Below are positions 10,974 to 20,559 of a DNA stretch of 64,000 nt, one piece after another (the first letter of the stretch is position 1; every line of letters starts with the position of its first letter). Location of the stretch: NCBI GenBank assembly GCA_949825045.1, contig OX463824.1, positions 26,334,501-26,398,500 on the forward strand, given 5' to 3'. The notes below the pieces were generated by a model. It worked only from the letters and a program-made list of their open reading frames with translations, was not told where the DNA came from and made no database searches. The position numbers were made by a program, and so were the translations under genes. The DNA comes from Argyresthia goedartella. Its lineage: Eukaryota; Arthropoda; Insecta; Lepidoptera; Argyresthiidae.

Positions 10974-10978
10974 CTTCT

Positions 10979-11569
10979 TCAACCGGGTCCAACCGTAGGT
11001 GGTTCCTCCACCTCCCAAAACTTCTGTATCACCTCCGAGAGTACAGAACCGAATAAGGGACTACGAGTCGCTAGGCGTGGGGCAGCCGGCAAGACCGGAC
11101 CCATTACCGCATGGCCCAGTCTGGTATTGACCGAAACCAGACCAGTCGCCTGCAACACGTGGACACCTGGCACTAACAGGTATCCCAAGGCATCGACACC
11201 CAATAAAATGTCTACTGGGCCCGGAATATCGAACTCCGGGTCAGCCAGTGACAACCCAGTGACCAACTGTCGCACCGAGGGCGACAACCGTACGTGAGGG
11301 TGTGAGCCCATCACATTAGGCATGACTAAGGCCGTGACCGATGAATCCACCCGTGACGAGAGAGTAATCCGACATACTCCCTTAACGGAACCGACTTCCG
11401 TGTTCCCGATTCCCCGAATGGAATGTGGATACTCCCTTACCGAAATGCCCAACCGTCTTACAAGGTTGCACGAGACTAAGCACCCCTGGGCCCCCGAGTC
11501 CAATAGAGCTCGTGCCACACAAGATTTGCCGTCCGAACTCCACGCTATCACCGAGGCGGGGGGGAGCAT
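10979..11569 (-). pseudogene. BEL copy 1 aspartic protease
   Basis: This retropepsin-type protease matures the Gag-Pol polyprotein. The active site is ALLDSGAQGCLVS near residues 21-32 of this segment, followed by VPGVHVLQATGLV and the linker to reverse transcriptase. Compared with copy 2 it lacks four codons (an in-frame 12-bp loss near 11335 between ACCG repeats) and 8 bp near 10993, again between ACCG repeats, which throws the frame before the LINE insertion. Upstream, in the same frame, is a TAG at 11615-11617. Confidence 0.92.
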
Positions 11570-11614
11570 GACCGTCTGTGGAGTGGCGGCACCCTGTAAG
11601 TGGGCGGCGTGTCC

Positions 11615-12187
11615 CTAGCGGGAACCTCCGCGGGATCCGAACCCGCTGGGACCCCCGTCGGCCTGGTAACTCGGCTGCTGATATGCCACCGGTGGCATAT
11701 CAGACCGTATGTACATCAGGGGGTCCCAACCCGCATAATAGGCCCCTCGCTGTCCCGGTGCCCGACCATACCGGACTGTGAACGGTGTGCCCGGTGGCCA
11801 CCGTGGATGGAGGGGGGAGAGCGGATCCAACCTGGGACGCTCTAGGAAAGGGGGCGACATCCGACTGTTCGCCTCCCTGTTCGCCTCCCAGAGTGACGGG
11901 CAGGGTGGCGCAGAAGGTGGTGGGCTCCCAGCCTTCGCGCCACTCATAGGTGCCATCTGACACCCGCCCGTAACACGCGGTGAGCCAGCGGCCCGAAGTC
12001 CTCGCTGACCCTGGACAGCGGCGACCGAACCCCGGCTATCCCGCCTGTTACCCCCCGCGCTGCCCCCTTCCCCTCGGGGGGGGGGGGGGGGGGTCCCGTC
12101 CGCGGGTACCCCAGTCACCCCGATGGTTACTCCCGTTGCCCGGAGGGGGACTGGGTCCGGCCCTGGTTGGGCCCTGTGACCGACCAA
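11615..12187 (-). CDS. BEL copy 1 proline- and glycine-rich Gag-Pol linker frame
   Basis: An open frame of 190 codons that overlaps the end of the gag core frame by about 140 bases in the +1 phase. It runs in the protease frame up to a TAG (11615-11617, followed by GGA). The product is low-complexity (Pro, Gly, Arg, Ser) and ends with DMPPVAYQQPSYQADGGPSG. Copy 2 has the same relative phase and a TAG at the same place. It may be a real late-Gag region reached by recoding, or a frame that only looks open because the region is GC-rich. The case for real coding is that both the phase and the TAG are shared, but it remains inference. Confidence 0.45.
   Translation of the reverse strand: MVGHRAQPGPDPVPLRATGVTIGVTGVPADGTPPPPPRGEGGSAGGNRRDSRGSVAAVQGQRGLRAAGSPRVTGGCQMAPMSGAKAGSPPPSAPPCPSLWEANREANSRMSPPFLERPRLDPLSPLHPRWPPGTPFTVRYGRAPGQRGAYYAGWDPLMYIRSDMPPVAYQQPSYQADGGPSGFGSRGGSR
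11678..11703. repeat. Perfect 26-bp palindrome in the BEL Gag-protease region
   Basis: Two 13-bp arms (CTGATATGCCACC and its reverse complement) meet with no spacer. Copy 2 keeps the palindrome but has lost three bases at its centre (about 50478-50500). It lies 60 bp upstream, in the coding sense, of the TAG at 11615. Confidence 0.9.
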
Positions 12188-13439
12188 CCTGAGTCCGGCC
12201 CTGGTGATCGTCCGAAGGGCCTGACCGGTTTAGGCACAACACGATGTGGTGCTTGCCACCGCAGCACTCACAGGGGAACGCGCGTGAGCACTCGCTCAGC
12301 GGGTGCGGCCCCAAACAACCGAAACACAATCGGTGGCGGAAGACTACCTTCCTGCGGGCAGCTACCCCGAGCGCCTTAAAGATGGCGCAACTGGTCACCT
12401 CATGACCGGCACTGTCGCAGTGCACAGAGCCGTCACCCGACGGCGCGGCATTCAAAACGCCAAATTGTTTTGACCGCCCATCCCCCCGTGGGGGCGGGGG
12501 GCGCGACCCCTCCCGCATCCGCGCGGCATGGCGCTGCACACTGGCCTCCGTATCCAATGTGTCGTATCGCCTGCATTCACCCTCCAAAAAATCCGTTAAT
12601 TGGACGAGCGTGGGCAGTTCCGAGCTACTGCCCCCATGCAGCTGTTCAAACCGACTTTGAACAGCTGCAGGCAACCGTGACAAAACCATATACAACACGA
12701 TATATGACCATTGTTCTACCGGCAGACCAAGGTTCTGAAGGGCCTTAGTGGCCACCAGCACAGGGTTGAGCACCTGTACCCGGATGTCAACATCCCGGGT
12801 TACTCTTGGTATGCTAAACAGCTTCCCCAGCTACGCATCAACCAACCGCCGTTTGTGCTAGTAGCGGTCAAACAATATGGACCGGGCTATCTCGTAATTG
12901 CCTGCCGTGACCGTTAGGTGACCGACCAACTCCTTCGGTTCACCCCGCAGAGCCATCAATAGTTGGGCCAACTTGTAAGCGTTGTCCAGGTCGTCCCGAC
13001 CGTGGACCAAACTATCAAACAAATTGATGAATGCCGGCCACTCATCAATTGCCCCACCGAAGGCCGGAATCTCCAGGTGTGGCAGCCGTCCAACAATACC
13101 CTTAGGGGGCGGGTCTCCGCTACCCTCCCCGCGGTCATTCCGTCGCGACCGCTTAATTTTCTCCGCGCGACGCTCGATGTCGCCCAAGCACTCCATCGCT
13201 TGGTCAGCATCCGCGCAGAGCTGCTTCACTGCAGCAACCGAAGCCTCATCCGTAAGCCCGAGGGCTTCAGCCTCCGCAGCCAGCCGACACAACTTCCCGA
13301 CGCGTGTCATAGCGTCCTCCACACGCTTGAGCAGGACATCGTCCATGTCAGGTCGCTCCACATACTTGTGAGTATGGGCGGGCCATCTCATCTCCTCACG
13401 GACACCATACCGCAGTACCGTCAAGGGCGAAGGTGCCAT
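12048..13439 (-). pseudogene. BEL copy 1 gag
   Basis: Structural protein of the particle. It starts MAPSPLTVLRYGVREEMRW at 13439, the first Met after the leader. The N-terminal half has a charged helical stretch (IERRAEKIKRSRRNDRG). The capsid-like part follows (PHLEIPAFGGAIDEWPAFI and LVGHLTVTAGNYEIARSI), and near the C-terminus are three zinc knuckles of the C-x2-C-x3/4-H-x4-C kind (HCDSAGHEVTSC, CFGCLGPHPLSEC, CECCGGKHHIVLC). A TAG at 12858-12860 interrupts it where copy 2 has a glutamine codon. The first cysteine of knuckle 1 is serine here but cysteine in copy 2. A polyproline run from an 18-base C tract lies near its end. Confidence 0.92.
12076..12093. repeat. 18-base G homopolymer in gag
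   Basis: 18 consecutive G on the plus strand (C on the coding strand), encoding six prolines. The same site in BEL copy 2 (50873-50881) has 9 G, a difference of exactly three codons. Confidence 0.95.
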
Positions 13440-14217
13440 GGTTACCGATTCAATTGTTTCTGGTCCTATGCTTCACTACCGAACTAAGCACAGCCAGAGA
13501 CCAGCACTTGCCCGTCAGCGCTGGGCACAGAAATTAAAACTAAGTTGTAAAAACCAAGGCAACCACTAAAACAATTAAATCCTAAACAATATTTAATATG
13601 GTCACCCTGTGGACATACACCTTATAAATATACACTCTAAATCAATTAGAGAATGCCACCATAAAACACAATACAAAAATAACCCACAAAACTTGATTAT
13701 GAAAAAATACAAAATAATAAGTGGTGGTAATAAGTGGGCTAAACAATATAGCACCCTAAACCACACTGGATTCCGAAATCCAAGCTATTTTTAATATAAT
13801 GAAAGTAGCTGTGACCTTCTAGAAGTGGCCCCTCCGATATGACCCACACTTCTACTGAGGTCAGCAAAATCAGCTTAATACCCCTTAAATAGCCTGACCC
13901 TGCTCTGTAAACCGAAATAACACTGCAGTACTATAGAACCCGACGTTCTACCGCACATAATACAATCTAGTTACTTCGCAGAATGACTGTTCAATCTTTT
14001 ATGCGCACAAACAGTAGTTTCCGACTACAAATTTATAATAATTGTTAACTAAATTGACACTTATACTTTCACTAACCGAAAATGAACTTTATTTGTGGTA
14101 TACCGACCACAGACTCATTGCCGACTTGCCGGCCAATCTGAGATATTCTTTTCTCCCAACTACAATGTGGCAACAACCCTACAACCGTCCGTGAATCGGT
14201 GATTTCCCACTAGGAAA
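13440..14217 (-). other. BEL copy 1 untranslated leader
   Basis: About 780 bp between the primer site and the gag start. It has no long open frame and is closely matched at 53019-53802 in copy 2. By position it should hold packaging signals, but none can be identified by eye. Confidence 0.7.
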
Positions 14218-14232
14218 CCGCGCCTGCTACCA
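14218..14232 (-). promoter_or_regulatory. BEL copy 1 primer binding site
   Basis: On the minus strand, three bases after the 5' LTR, TGGTAGCAGGCGCGG is complementary to a tRNA 3' end that finishes ...CTGCTACCA. The terminal TGG and the position next to the LTR define it as the site where a host tRNA primes minus-strand DNA. I do not name the tRNA. The same 15 bases occur at 53803-53817 in copy 2. Confidence 0.88.
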
Positions 14233-14235
14233 AAA

Positions 14236-14772
14236 TGTTTAATTCCACGCCTCAACTGAACGGCGTGGAATCTTGAGGGGCTGGGTTTTTGCCAGCACGG
14301 GAGAGAAAATCTTGATTGTTACCTTACCTTGTCGTCGTAGACCGGAAATCGAAAGCTCGATTCGAGGCAGGAATACATGATAGGAGCACAAGTTTGGGTA
14401 GGATCGGGACTGAATCTCACTATTCGCTGCCCGACGCTGTCGCCGGCGTGCTGCCTGCCGACACGAGGAGTCGCCGTCCGATACGACGATGTCCAATCAC
14501 AACACGGATCACTCAACCGCTGACGCGAATCTACTTATTTCCCGACGATGTGGTAGATTAACACTCCGACCAGGCTCGACACCTGTATTAGACAATTGTT
14601 ACACCGAAATACAATCAATGGCCCGACGCCTGAGCAGACATGTTTTTTCTCCCGACGAGAAAAGATAACCTCCAATTTTTCATCTCGTTGGTACGAGTGA
14701 CAGCTGCGGTTCCGTTTCCGTTCCGAGTCGCGCAACAAAAGGAGGTGCGTTCCGAAGCATAAATATTAAACA
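14236..14772 (-). repeat. BEL copy 1, right (5') long terminal repeat
   Basis: 537 bp, TG...CA, the same length as the left LTR with about five substitutions, including CG to AT next to GAATAC. It is upstream of gag, so it would carry the promoter. The target duplication CTAAG follows at 14773-14777. Confidence 0.95.
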
Positions 14773-17009
14773 CTAAGAGTACCTCTGTCTAACCGCTGAC
14801 AGCTTACATGACCTGGTGCATTCGGTGGACAAGCCGACCCAACTTTGATCTGGATCACATTCTTACTAGGTCGCATCACAACACTACGGGAATTGTTTGT
14901 AACTCTGGAATAACACAGACCACAATATGCAAACAGTGGGAATCTATAACGCCATCAAGCCTGATAAAGAAAAGCGCTTAATCACCAAATACAACTTTGA
15001 TACCATTGAGAGCCAACTAAAAAACCTAGACTGGTTACCTATCACTGAAGCGAAAAGCGTGTCGGCTGCCACATTAACGTATCTAAGAACAAATATGTGG
15101 CAGCCGAAACGTTGGTATAATTAGCCAAAATAAACAGTCATTTCAAGTCAGCCGCAGAAATTATAATGTGAAGCCGGGATTCATGAAATGTATGAGACAT
15201 CGCGACGCTCTCCATTTGAACGCACGGAAACTACCAAACGACGTAGTATTACAAATCACTTATAAACGGTACAAAAACTTTTTTACTGACCTACTGCACA
15301 AGCTGAAACATCAATTCGAAAGAAATCAATTAGAAGAAAATAGAAATAATCCAAAACAACTGTGGAAAACAATCAAAGATATATGCCAATATTATAAGAA
15401 TATAAAACCAGCATCAGAACTCACATACATTAAAAATAACACCAGCAGCTCATTAGACTCTTTTAATTAATACTTTGCATGTGTTTGTCAAACCCTGGCT
15501 AACAATATCCTTCAAATCAAAAAGAAACCGAACAATCCTTAGCAGTTGATGGCAACCCATCTTCCTCCTTTTTCATGCATCCTACAGACGAAGTCGAGGA
15601 CTCCTCTGTTATCCAACTCCTAAAGGTTCTGCAGAGCGCTTCAGGACTTGATGATGTCAGTAATGGTTTCATTAAGCACTTTAAGCACACCCTTCTGGCC
15701 CCGCTGACCCATATTTATAAACTCAGTTTATCGCTCGTTGAATTCCCTGAATGATGGAAAGTTGCATTGGTATGTCCAATACTCAAAAGTGGCCCCAGAA
15801 ATATCCCGGCATACTACCGGCCGATTTCGTTGCTCACTAGTTTTTCTAAAATACTCGAGAAACTAGTAAACAAAAGGCTAATGTCCTATCTCGAGAAAAA
15901 TAATCTTATAAATGAAAAATTTACAGAAGATGCAGTTGGAGCACTCACGAACCTCGTAACCAACTTTTTGGAGGACGCAAAAGCATGCATTTTTTGCAGC
16001 AAGATTTTGACCGTTTCAGTCAAAATCCTGCTGCAAAAACTTGAGCATCTGGGAATCCGAGGTAAAGCTCATGATTGGTTTCGAACATATCTAACACATA
16101 GAAGGCAGAGTGTTGGGATAGACCAGCAAATAAGCTCACAGAGAGTTATCAGCTACGGCTTTCCCCAAGGGAGCATTCTAGGACAATCACTGTTTCATAT
16201 TTATCTTAATGACATCTCCTCCCATGAAAACATGAATACAGATCTCTTCTGTTATGCAGATGATACTGCCATAATATTTAACGGCAGTTCGTGAGAAAAT
16301 GATTTGGAAAGAGTCGAACATGGTATGACAAACTCAGAACACTGGCTTAATAGGAATTTCCTGACTTTGAATGCTGACAAAACTAAATACATAGCTTGTC
16401 ATATAACTTATGCCTCGGCTCCTCCTATCTCGAAGGATATTATAGTACATAAAAACTGTTACAATCAACAAGACTGCTTATGCACACGTATATAGCGTAT
16501 TAAGACCATAAAATATCTCAGGACTTTGCTAGATGAAACTTTATCCTTTAAAAATCATATCAACATGATGTCAAGCAAAATAAGTAAAACTATCCACATT
16601 ATGAAGGCCGAGGCACAGTGCAGAAATATCGTTACTCAAATCCATTTACAAAGCTATTTGGGAGTCCTTCTTGGGCTACTGTCTACCTATATGGGGAGGA
16701 GCAGCCAAGACGATTTTCATTGAAATTGAATGGGCGCAGAGATCGGTTCTTAAGGTTATTACTTGCAAAAATCGCCTTTACCCAACCGACCGTCTCTTTG
16801 AATCATTGAAACTGCTAAGCGTACGACAGCTATACATTGAAAGAGCAGTACAAATTCAACACAAAACATTTCTTTCTTTACCAGAGTACCCATGGCTCCT
16901 CTCAAGGAGAGTTTTTAGACTTGTATCAGCCGCGTTGAAACATCATTTGCCCAGAAAAACTCCAATTATCTACATCCCTACATTTACAATAAGATCACCC
17001 AAAAACTAG
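14773..17009 (+). pseudogene. LINE 1 ORF2, endonuclease end and reverse transcriptase
   Basis: This is the continuation of the ORF2 broken at 7079. The endonuclease end and linker are degraded (LITKYNFDTIESQLKNLDWL; QLWKTIKDICQYYKNIKPAS). The reverse transcriptase can be read with PAYYRPISLLTSFSKILEKL at about 15810, GFPQGSILGQSLFHIYLND and the catalytic CYADDTAIIFNGS at about 16250, then NRNFLTLNADKTKYIACHI and a C-terminal region to 17009. The normally invariant GF..GRST block is replaced by unrelated residues near 15930-15990, which suggests an internal deletion or gene conversion. Several stops and frameshifts make it non-functional. Confidence 0.82.
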
Positions 17010-17040
17010 ATCTCAATACGTCTACAATAAAAGAAAAAAA

Positions 17041-17269
17041 AAGTAAGAAAATACCTCACTAGCCTAATTTATGATGAAACTGAAAATATTTAAAAAAAAA
17101 CCAGTACGTTTAAATAAATAAAAAATACAAATAATTAATAATTATACAAACTTCAGATGCGCTTTAAACCCTAACCCATATATTTTATATTACATTTTTC
17201 CATATGCCTGTAATTTGACAGAACTACAGAACGAATCTGTGCATAGAATGAATTTTCATTTATTTAATT
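17041..17269. other. AT-rich spacer, possible LINE 1 3' region
   Basis: No coding signal. It may be the LINE 1 3' untranslated region, but no tail or boundary is clear. Confidence 0.35.
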
Positions 17270-17273
17270 TAAC

Positions 17274-17552
17274 GTGTCATCACTCGATGCTGTTTTATAT
17301 TTCGACATGAATAATTTTATTCATAACTTTACTCTGACACAGGATACATTGTACCTGTCTAATAAATACAGAAAATTTGTAGCTACATTGTTAGCTTATA
17401 ATATATGCGACGCAGCTATAGTTGGTTTAACCAAGTTCAACTTGACATCAGCTTATGTTAAGAGTAATATGATATGCACCCCTATTGGGAATTCACCTGT
17501 TAATCATACTTTGCATGCAACATTGAAATCTGTTCCAAGTAATTTAAATTAG
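17274..17552 (+). CDS. Hypothetical 92-codon frame upstream of the LINE 2 endonuclease
   Basis: An open frame that includes KFVATLLAYNICDAAIVGLT. By position, just before the start of the LINE 2 endonuclease, it could be the tail of the LINE 2 ORF1, but I see no diagnostic RNA-binding motif and give it no function. The first codon may not be a real start. Confidence 0.35.
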   Translation: MSSLDAVLYFDMNNFIHNFTLTQDTLYLSNKYRKFVATLLAYNICDAAIVGLTKFNLTSAYVKSNMICTPIGNSPVNHTLHATLKSVPSNLN

Positions 17553-17674
17553 TTCATAAGACAATAGAGGAAATCTCTAGCATACAAGAGCCACTAAATA
17601 TGTCAAAGTGTAAGCCCCACTTAAATATTACCCATCAAAACATCCAGAGGCTACCTGGCTAAGAACTTGTATTA

Positions 17675-19898
17675 TAATAATAATAATAATAATAAGCCTT
17701 TTATTCTGAGTATAAAAAATTAAAATAGCATTGTTGTTTATAAAATATCTCTGATCTCAGTGTGCCTCTTGGCATAGGCCTCCTCTAGCGATATCCACTG
17801 TGGTCTATCTTGTGTTACTCTGGTCCAGAGATGGCCAGCTGTAAGTTTGATGTCGTCTGCCCATCTCGTAATTTGTCGGCCGGGACTTCTTTTTCCATCT
17901 CTGGGATACCATTCCGTTACAACTCTACTCCATTTTCCTTTATTATCTCGCATCATGTGGCCTGTCCACCTCCACTTTTGCTGATCTATGCGGGATAGAA
18001 TGTCTGTGAGTTTGGTTTTTGTTCTGAGGTCTTCGTTTCTGACTCTATCTTGACGTTTGCACCTTGTTATGCTTCTCTCCATTGCTCTTTGACATTTTGC
18101 CAGTTTCTCTCTGTGGAGTCTAGTTAAGGCCCATGTTTCGCAACCATAAGTGAGACAGGGTAGGATGCAAGAATTAAACGTTCTCCTTTTCAGTGTCATG
18201 CTCAAGTCTGGTGATTTCATGATTTCCTTTAGGGACCAGTAAGCCTTCCATCCTTTGGCTATTCTTGTGTCAATTTCCTTTGTGGTTTGGTCATTTGTAG
18301 AGATTAACTGGCCCAGGTAAGTGTATTCGTCAACATATTCCAGAACTTGTTGATTTACACTTATATCTATTTTTGTAGAGTTGGTCATTACTTTTGTCTT
18401 GCTAGAGTTCATTTGAAGTCCGACGTTCCTGCTCACTGAGTTAAGACTTTGTATCATTTTTTCTAGATTCTCCGGTATCTCTTCGAAAAGGACCAAGTCA
18501 TCTGCAAATCTGAGATGGTTCAATTTGGAACCGTTTATATTTATTCCAAATGTTTCCCAACTGAGGTTGCGGAATATGTTCTCCAGCACCGCTGAGAATA
18601 GTTTGGGAGATAAAGGGTCCCCTTGTCTCACACCTCTTTCTATTGGAAAATGGTTGCCTAGTGTTTCGAGTTGTATTCTTGCCTGGCTATTTGCATATAT
18701 GGTTTTTATTATACTTCTGTAGGTTTCTGGTATTCCTTGTTGCTCTAGAGTATCCCATATATAGCTGTGGTTTAGGCTGTCGAAGGCTTTGGCATAGTCA
18801 ATGAATGCAATGTAGATTGTTTTGTTGTATTCGTTATATTTCTCCAGTATTTGTTTTACTGTATGTATGTGGTCTATAGTGGAGAAGCCTTTTCTGAAGC
18901 CAGCTTGCTCCACGGGCTGTTGTTCGTCTATCTTTGGGCAGATCCTGTCCAGTATAATCTTTGCAAAAACCTTGTATACGTTGGACATAAGACTAATTGG
19001 TCGATAGTTTCCAATGTCTCCTTTGTCTCCTTTCTTGTGTATCAAGATGATATTTGACTGAGACCATTGGTGTGGAATAATATTGCTTGTCAGTATGTTG
19101 TTGAATATTTCAGTTAAAGCTGGGGTTATTTCTTGCATAGTTCCTCTAAGCAGCTCATTTGAGATTTTGTCAGGACCTGGGGACTTCTCCATCTTTTGGC
19201 TTTTTATTGCTTTTTCCACCTCACTTGGTAGGATTTTCTGCACGGATTCTATTATTGTTTCTGCAGTTGGTGCAATGTGGCAGTAGTTGGGATATTGGTC
19301 TGTATTTGGTCCTTGTTTTGCATAGAGTTGTCTGTAAAAGTTAGTTGCTAAGTTGCTGATATTTTTGCGATGTGTTATGTTTTTTTCTTTTCTTTTTAAA
19401 TTTGGTATCCATTGATTTCCCGTTTCGCGTAGTTCTTTTAGAGCCTTTTTCACTCCTCCTGTCTTTTGTATATGGTGCTCTAACGTTTTCAGTCTAGTTG
19501 TTTTTCGGTCTTTCCTTATATTTTCTCTTATTTTTTTGCTTATTTCTGCTATACTCATAATGTTTTCTTTTTTTGTACCATTATGTAAGAGCTCTTTTCT
19601 TTTGCTAATAAGGTGTAGAGTTTGGTCGCTCAGTTGGTATTTATGTGTGTTCTGGTTTCTTTCTGAGGTGCATTTGCTTGCAAGTTGTGTTTCTAGGGAC
19701 TGGTACTTTTGTAAAACATCATGGGTATGTTTTATGGACTGTTTTCTTAGATTTTGAGGCTCGTTCTTGTCCCATGTGTTGAAGATTTTTAAGTTGTTAT
19801 GGTTGCTGTTCTTATATTTTCTTGAAGGTTTAGTTGGAGATTTTTTCAGGGAGCTGCGTACCATTCGGTGATTTGTGTTGAAGTTCAACTTTGTTATA
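17675..19898 (-). mobile_element. 5'-truncated RTE-like LINE inserted in LINE 2
   Basis: The insertion is bounded by an 11-bp target duplication AACTTGTATTA (17664-17674 and 19899-19909). The left end is the element's 3' end, with a TAATAATAA tandem tail instead of poly(A), as is usual for the RTE clade. The right end is a 5' truncation that falls inside the last part of the endonuclease domain. Outside the duplication, the LINE 2 endonuclease reading resumes. It is a classical target-primed insertion. Confidence 0.93.
17738..19888 (-). CDS. RTE-like LINE ORF2 protein, endonuclease missing, reverse transcriptase intact
   Basis: 716 codons without a stop. The N-terminal NFNTNHRMVRSSLK is the very end of the apurinic endonuclease domain (the N/D-H-R motif), so the frame was truncated on insertion and the first Met is not a true start. 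A long basic linker follows to about residue 225. Reverse transcriptase: NYRPISLMSNVYKVF near 294, QAGFRKGFSTIDHI near 328, FIDYAKAFDSLNH near 362, GVRQGDPLSPKLF near 419 and the catalytic FADDLVLF at 461-468. The C-terminal domain has YGCETWAL, WRWTGHMMRD and PGRQITRWADDI, typical of RTE-like elements. The undamaged frame implies a recent insertion; without endonuclease and promoter it should be unable to move by itself. Confidence 0.93.
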   Translation of the reverse strand: MNFNTNHRMVRSSLKKSPTKPSRKYKNSNHNNLKIFNTWDKNEPQNLRKQSIKHTHDVLQKYQSLETQLASKCTSERNQNTHKYQLSDQTLHLISKRKELLHNGTKKENIMSIAEISKKIRENIRKDRKTTRLKTLEHHIQKTGGVKKALKELRETGNQWIPNLKRKEKNITHRKNISNLATNFYRQLYAKQGPNTDQYPNYCHIAPTAETIIESVQKILPSEVEKAIKSQKMEKSPGPDKISNELLRGTMQEITPALTEIFNNILTSNIIPHQWSQSNIILIHKKGDKGDIGNYRPISLMSNVYKVFAKIILDRICPKIDEQQPVEQAGFRKGFSTIDHIHTVKQILEKYNEYNKTIYIAFIDYAKAFDSLNHSYIWDTLEQQGIPETYRSIIKTIYANSQARIQLETLGNHFPIERGVRQGDPLSPKLFSAVLENIFRNLSWETFGININGSKLNHLRFADDLVLFEEIPENLEKMIQSLNSVSRNVGLQMNSSKTKVMTNSTKIDISVNQQVLEYVDEYTYLGQLISTNDQTTKEIDTRIAKGWKAYWSLKEIMKSPDLSMTLKRRTFNSCILPCLTYGCETWALTRLHREKLAKCQRAMERSITRCKRQDRVRNEDLRTKTKLTDILSRIDQQKWRWTGHMMRDNKGKWSRVVTEWYPRDGKRSPGRQITRWADDIKLTAGHLWTRVTQDRPQWISLEEAYAKRHTEIRDIL

Positions 19899-19914
19899 AC
19901 TTGTATTAGAACTA

Positions 19915-20450
19915 TTTAAAAAAAAATTGACATCGATGTTATTTGTGTTACGGAACACTGGTTAAAGGACAATATGATGTCTTTTAACATAAACAATTAC
20001 AAAATTGTCAGTTGCTACAGTAGAAAGACTGGTGGTTAAAGAACCACCTTAGTGAAAAATAATATTAAGGTGAAACAAAGCGGTACAAATAGCGGTATCC
20101 TGTGTTGAGTTAGATAGCCATATTATTGTTTGTGTCTACAGGCCACCGAGGGATGAAAAAGGCTGTGGCAGTTTCGAAATATTTGAGAAAATTATGGAGG
20201 AAGCCCTCACTAAACTATGTATGAACACAAAAAAGTTATTTATTTGTGGCGATCTTAATGTAGATTTGCTTGTAGGAACAACAATGAAACAACGATTTAT
20301 AACTTTATTCAAATAATTTAATTTATGTCATGTATTTTAAGAGCCGACTAAATTTACATTTACCAGCCAAACTTGCTTAGATAACGTTTTTTGTGACTGT
20401 GCATAAGTAAAAGTGTAATTAACTGCTTACTTTCCGATCACAGTGATAAA
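19915..20450 (+). pseudogene. LINE 2 endonuclease domain, continued
   Basis: The start of the domain (HLNITHQNIQRL at about 17606-17650) lies before the RTE insertion. After it come IDIDVICVTEHWLKDNMM, with the E-H-W motif, and KLFICGDLNVDLLVG near 20235 with the G-D-L-N motif. Stops and frame changes show decay. The domain would nick target DNA. Confidence 0.78.
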
Positions 20451-20559
20451 ACAGTTTCATTCCCAATTGCTATTAAGGATAAGATTGGTCCATCATTTTA
20501 TAGGCCTATTACACCCCATAGACTAGAGAAATACACGAAAAACTTAGATATAAATTTGC

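Larger units (their letters stand above)
7080..14772 (-). mobile_element. BEL/Pao LTR retrotransposon, copy 1
   Basis: A complete but inactivated element, 7693 bp, with 537-bp LTRs that begin TG and end CA, a 5-bp target duplication, a tRNA primer site next to the right LTR, and gag, protease, reverse transcriptase, RNase H and integrase in that order on the minus strand. The domain order (integrase last, preceded by RNase H) and the YVDD box, with the GWITPVTFQLKCFMQQLW-like connection, are those of BEL/Pao. No envelope-like gene is present. The two LTRs differ at about five positions, so insertion is fairly recent. Breaks that silence it: nonsense codons at 12858 and 9094, a 96-bp LINE insertion at 10878, an 8-bp loss near 10993 and a one-base loss near 10053. 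Confidence 0.95.
5475..17040 (+). mobile_element. CR1/Jockey-like LINE (LINE 1), split by BEL copy 1
   Basis: An old non-LTR retrotransposon whose order is ORF1 (5605-6283), ORF2 endonuclease start (6560-7079), a 7.7-kb BEL insertion (7080-14772), then the rest of ORF2 with the reverse transcriptase (14773-17009). Many stops and frameshifts show that it is long dead. The endonuclease reading resumes directly after the BEL target duplication, which supports a single original element. The class follows from the ORF1 RRM-like region and the apurinic endonuclease plus reverse transcriptase order; the exact clade is not certain. Confidence 0.8.

Noticed and set aside
8155..13487. Many plus-strand frames across BEL copy 1 (and the same at 46-53 kb)
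   Set aside because: They are mirror frames of gag and pol on the minus strand, open because of GC-rich codons, and carry no motifs.
7080..14772. Endogenous retrovirus with an envelope gene
   Set aside because: No envelope-like frame follows integrase; integrase ends 32 bp before the LTR, and the domain set is that of a BEL/Pao retrotransposon.
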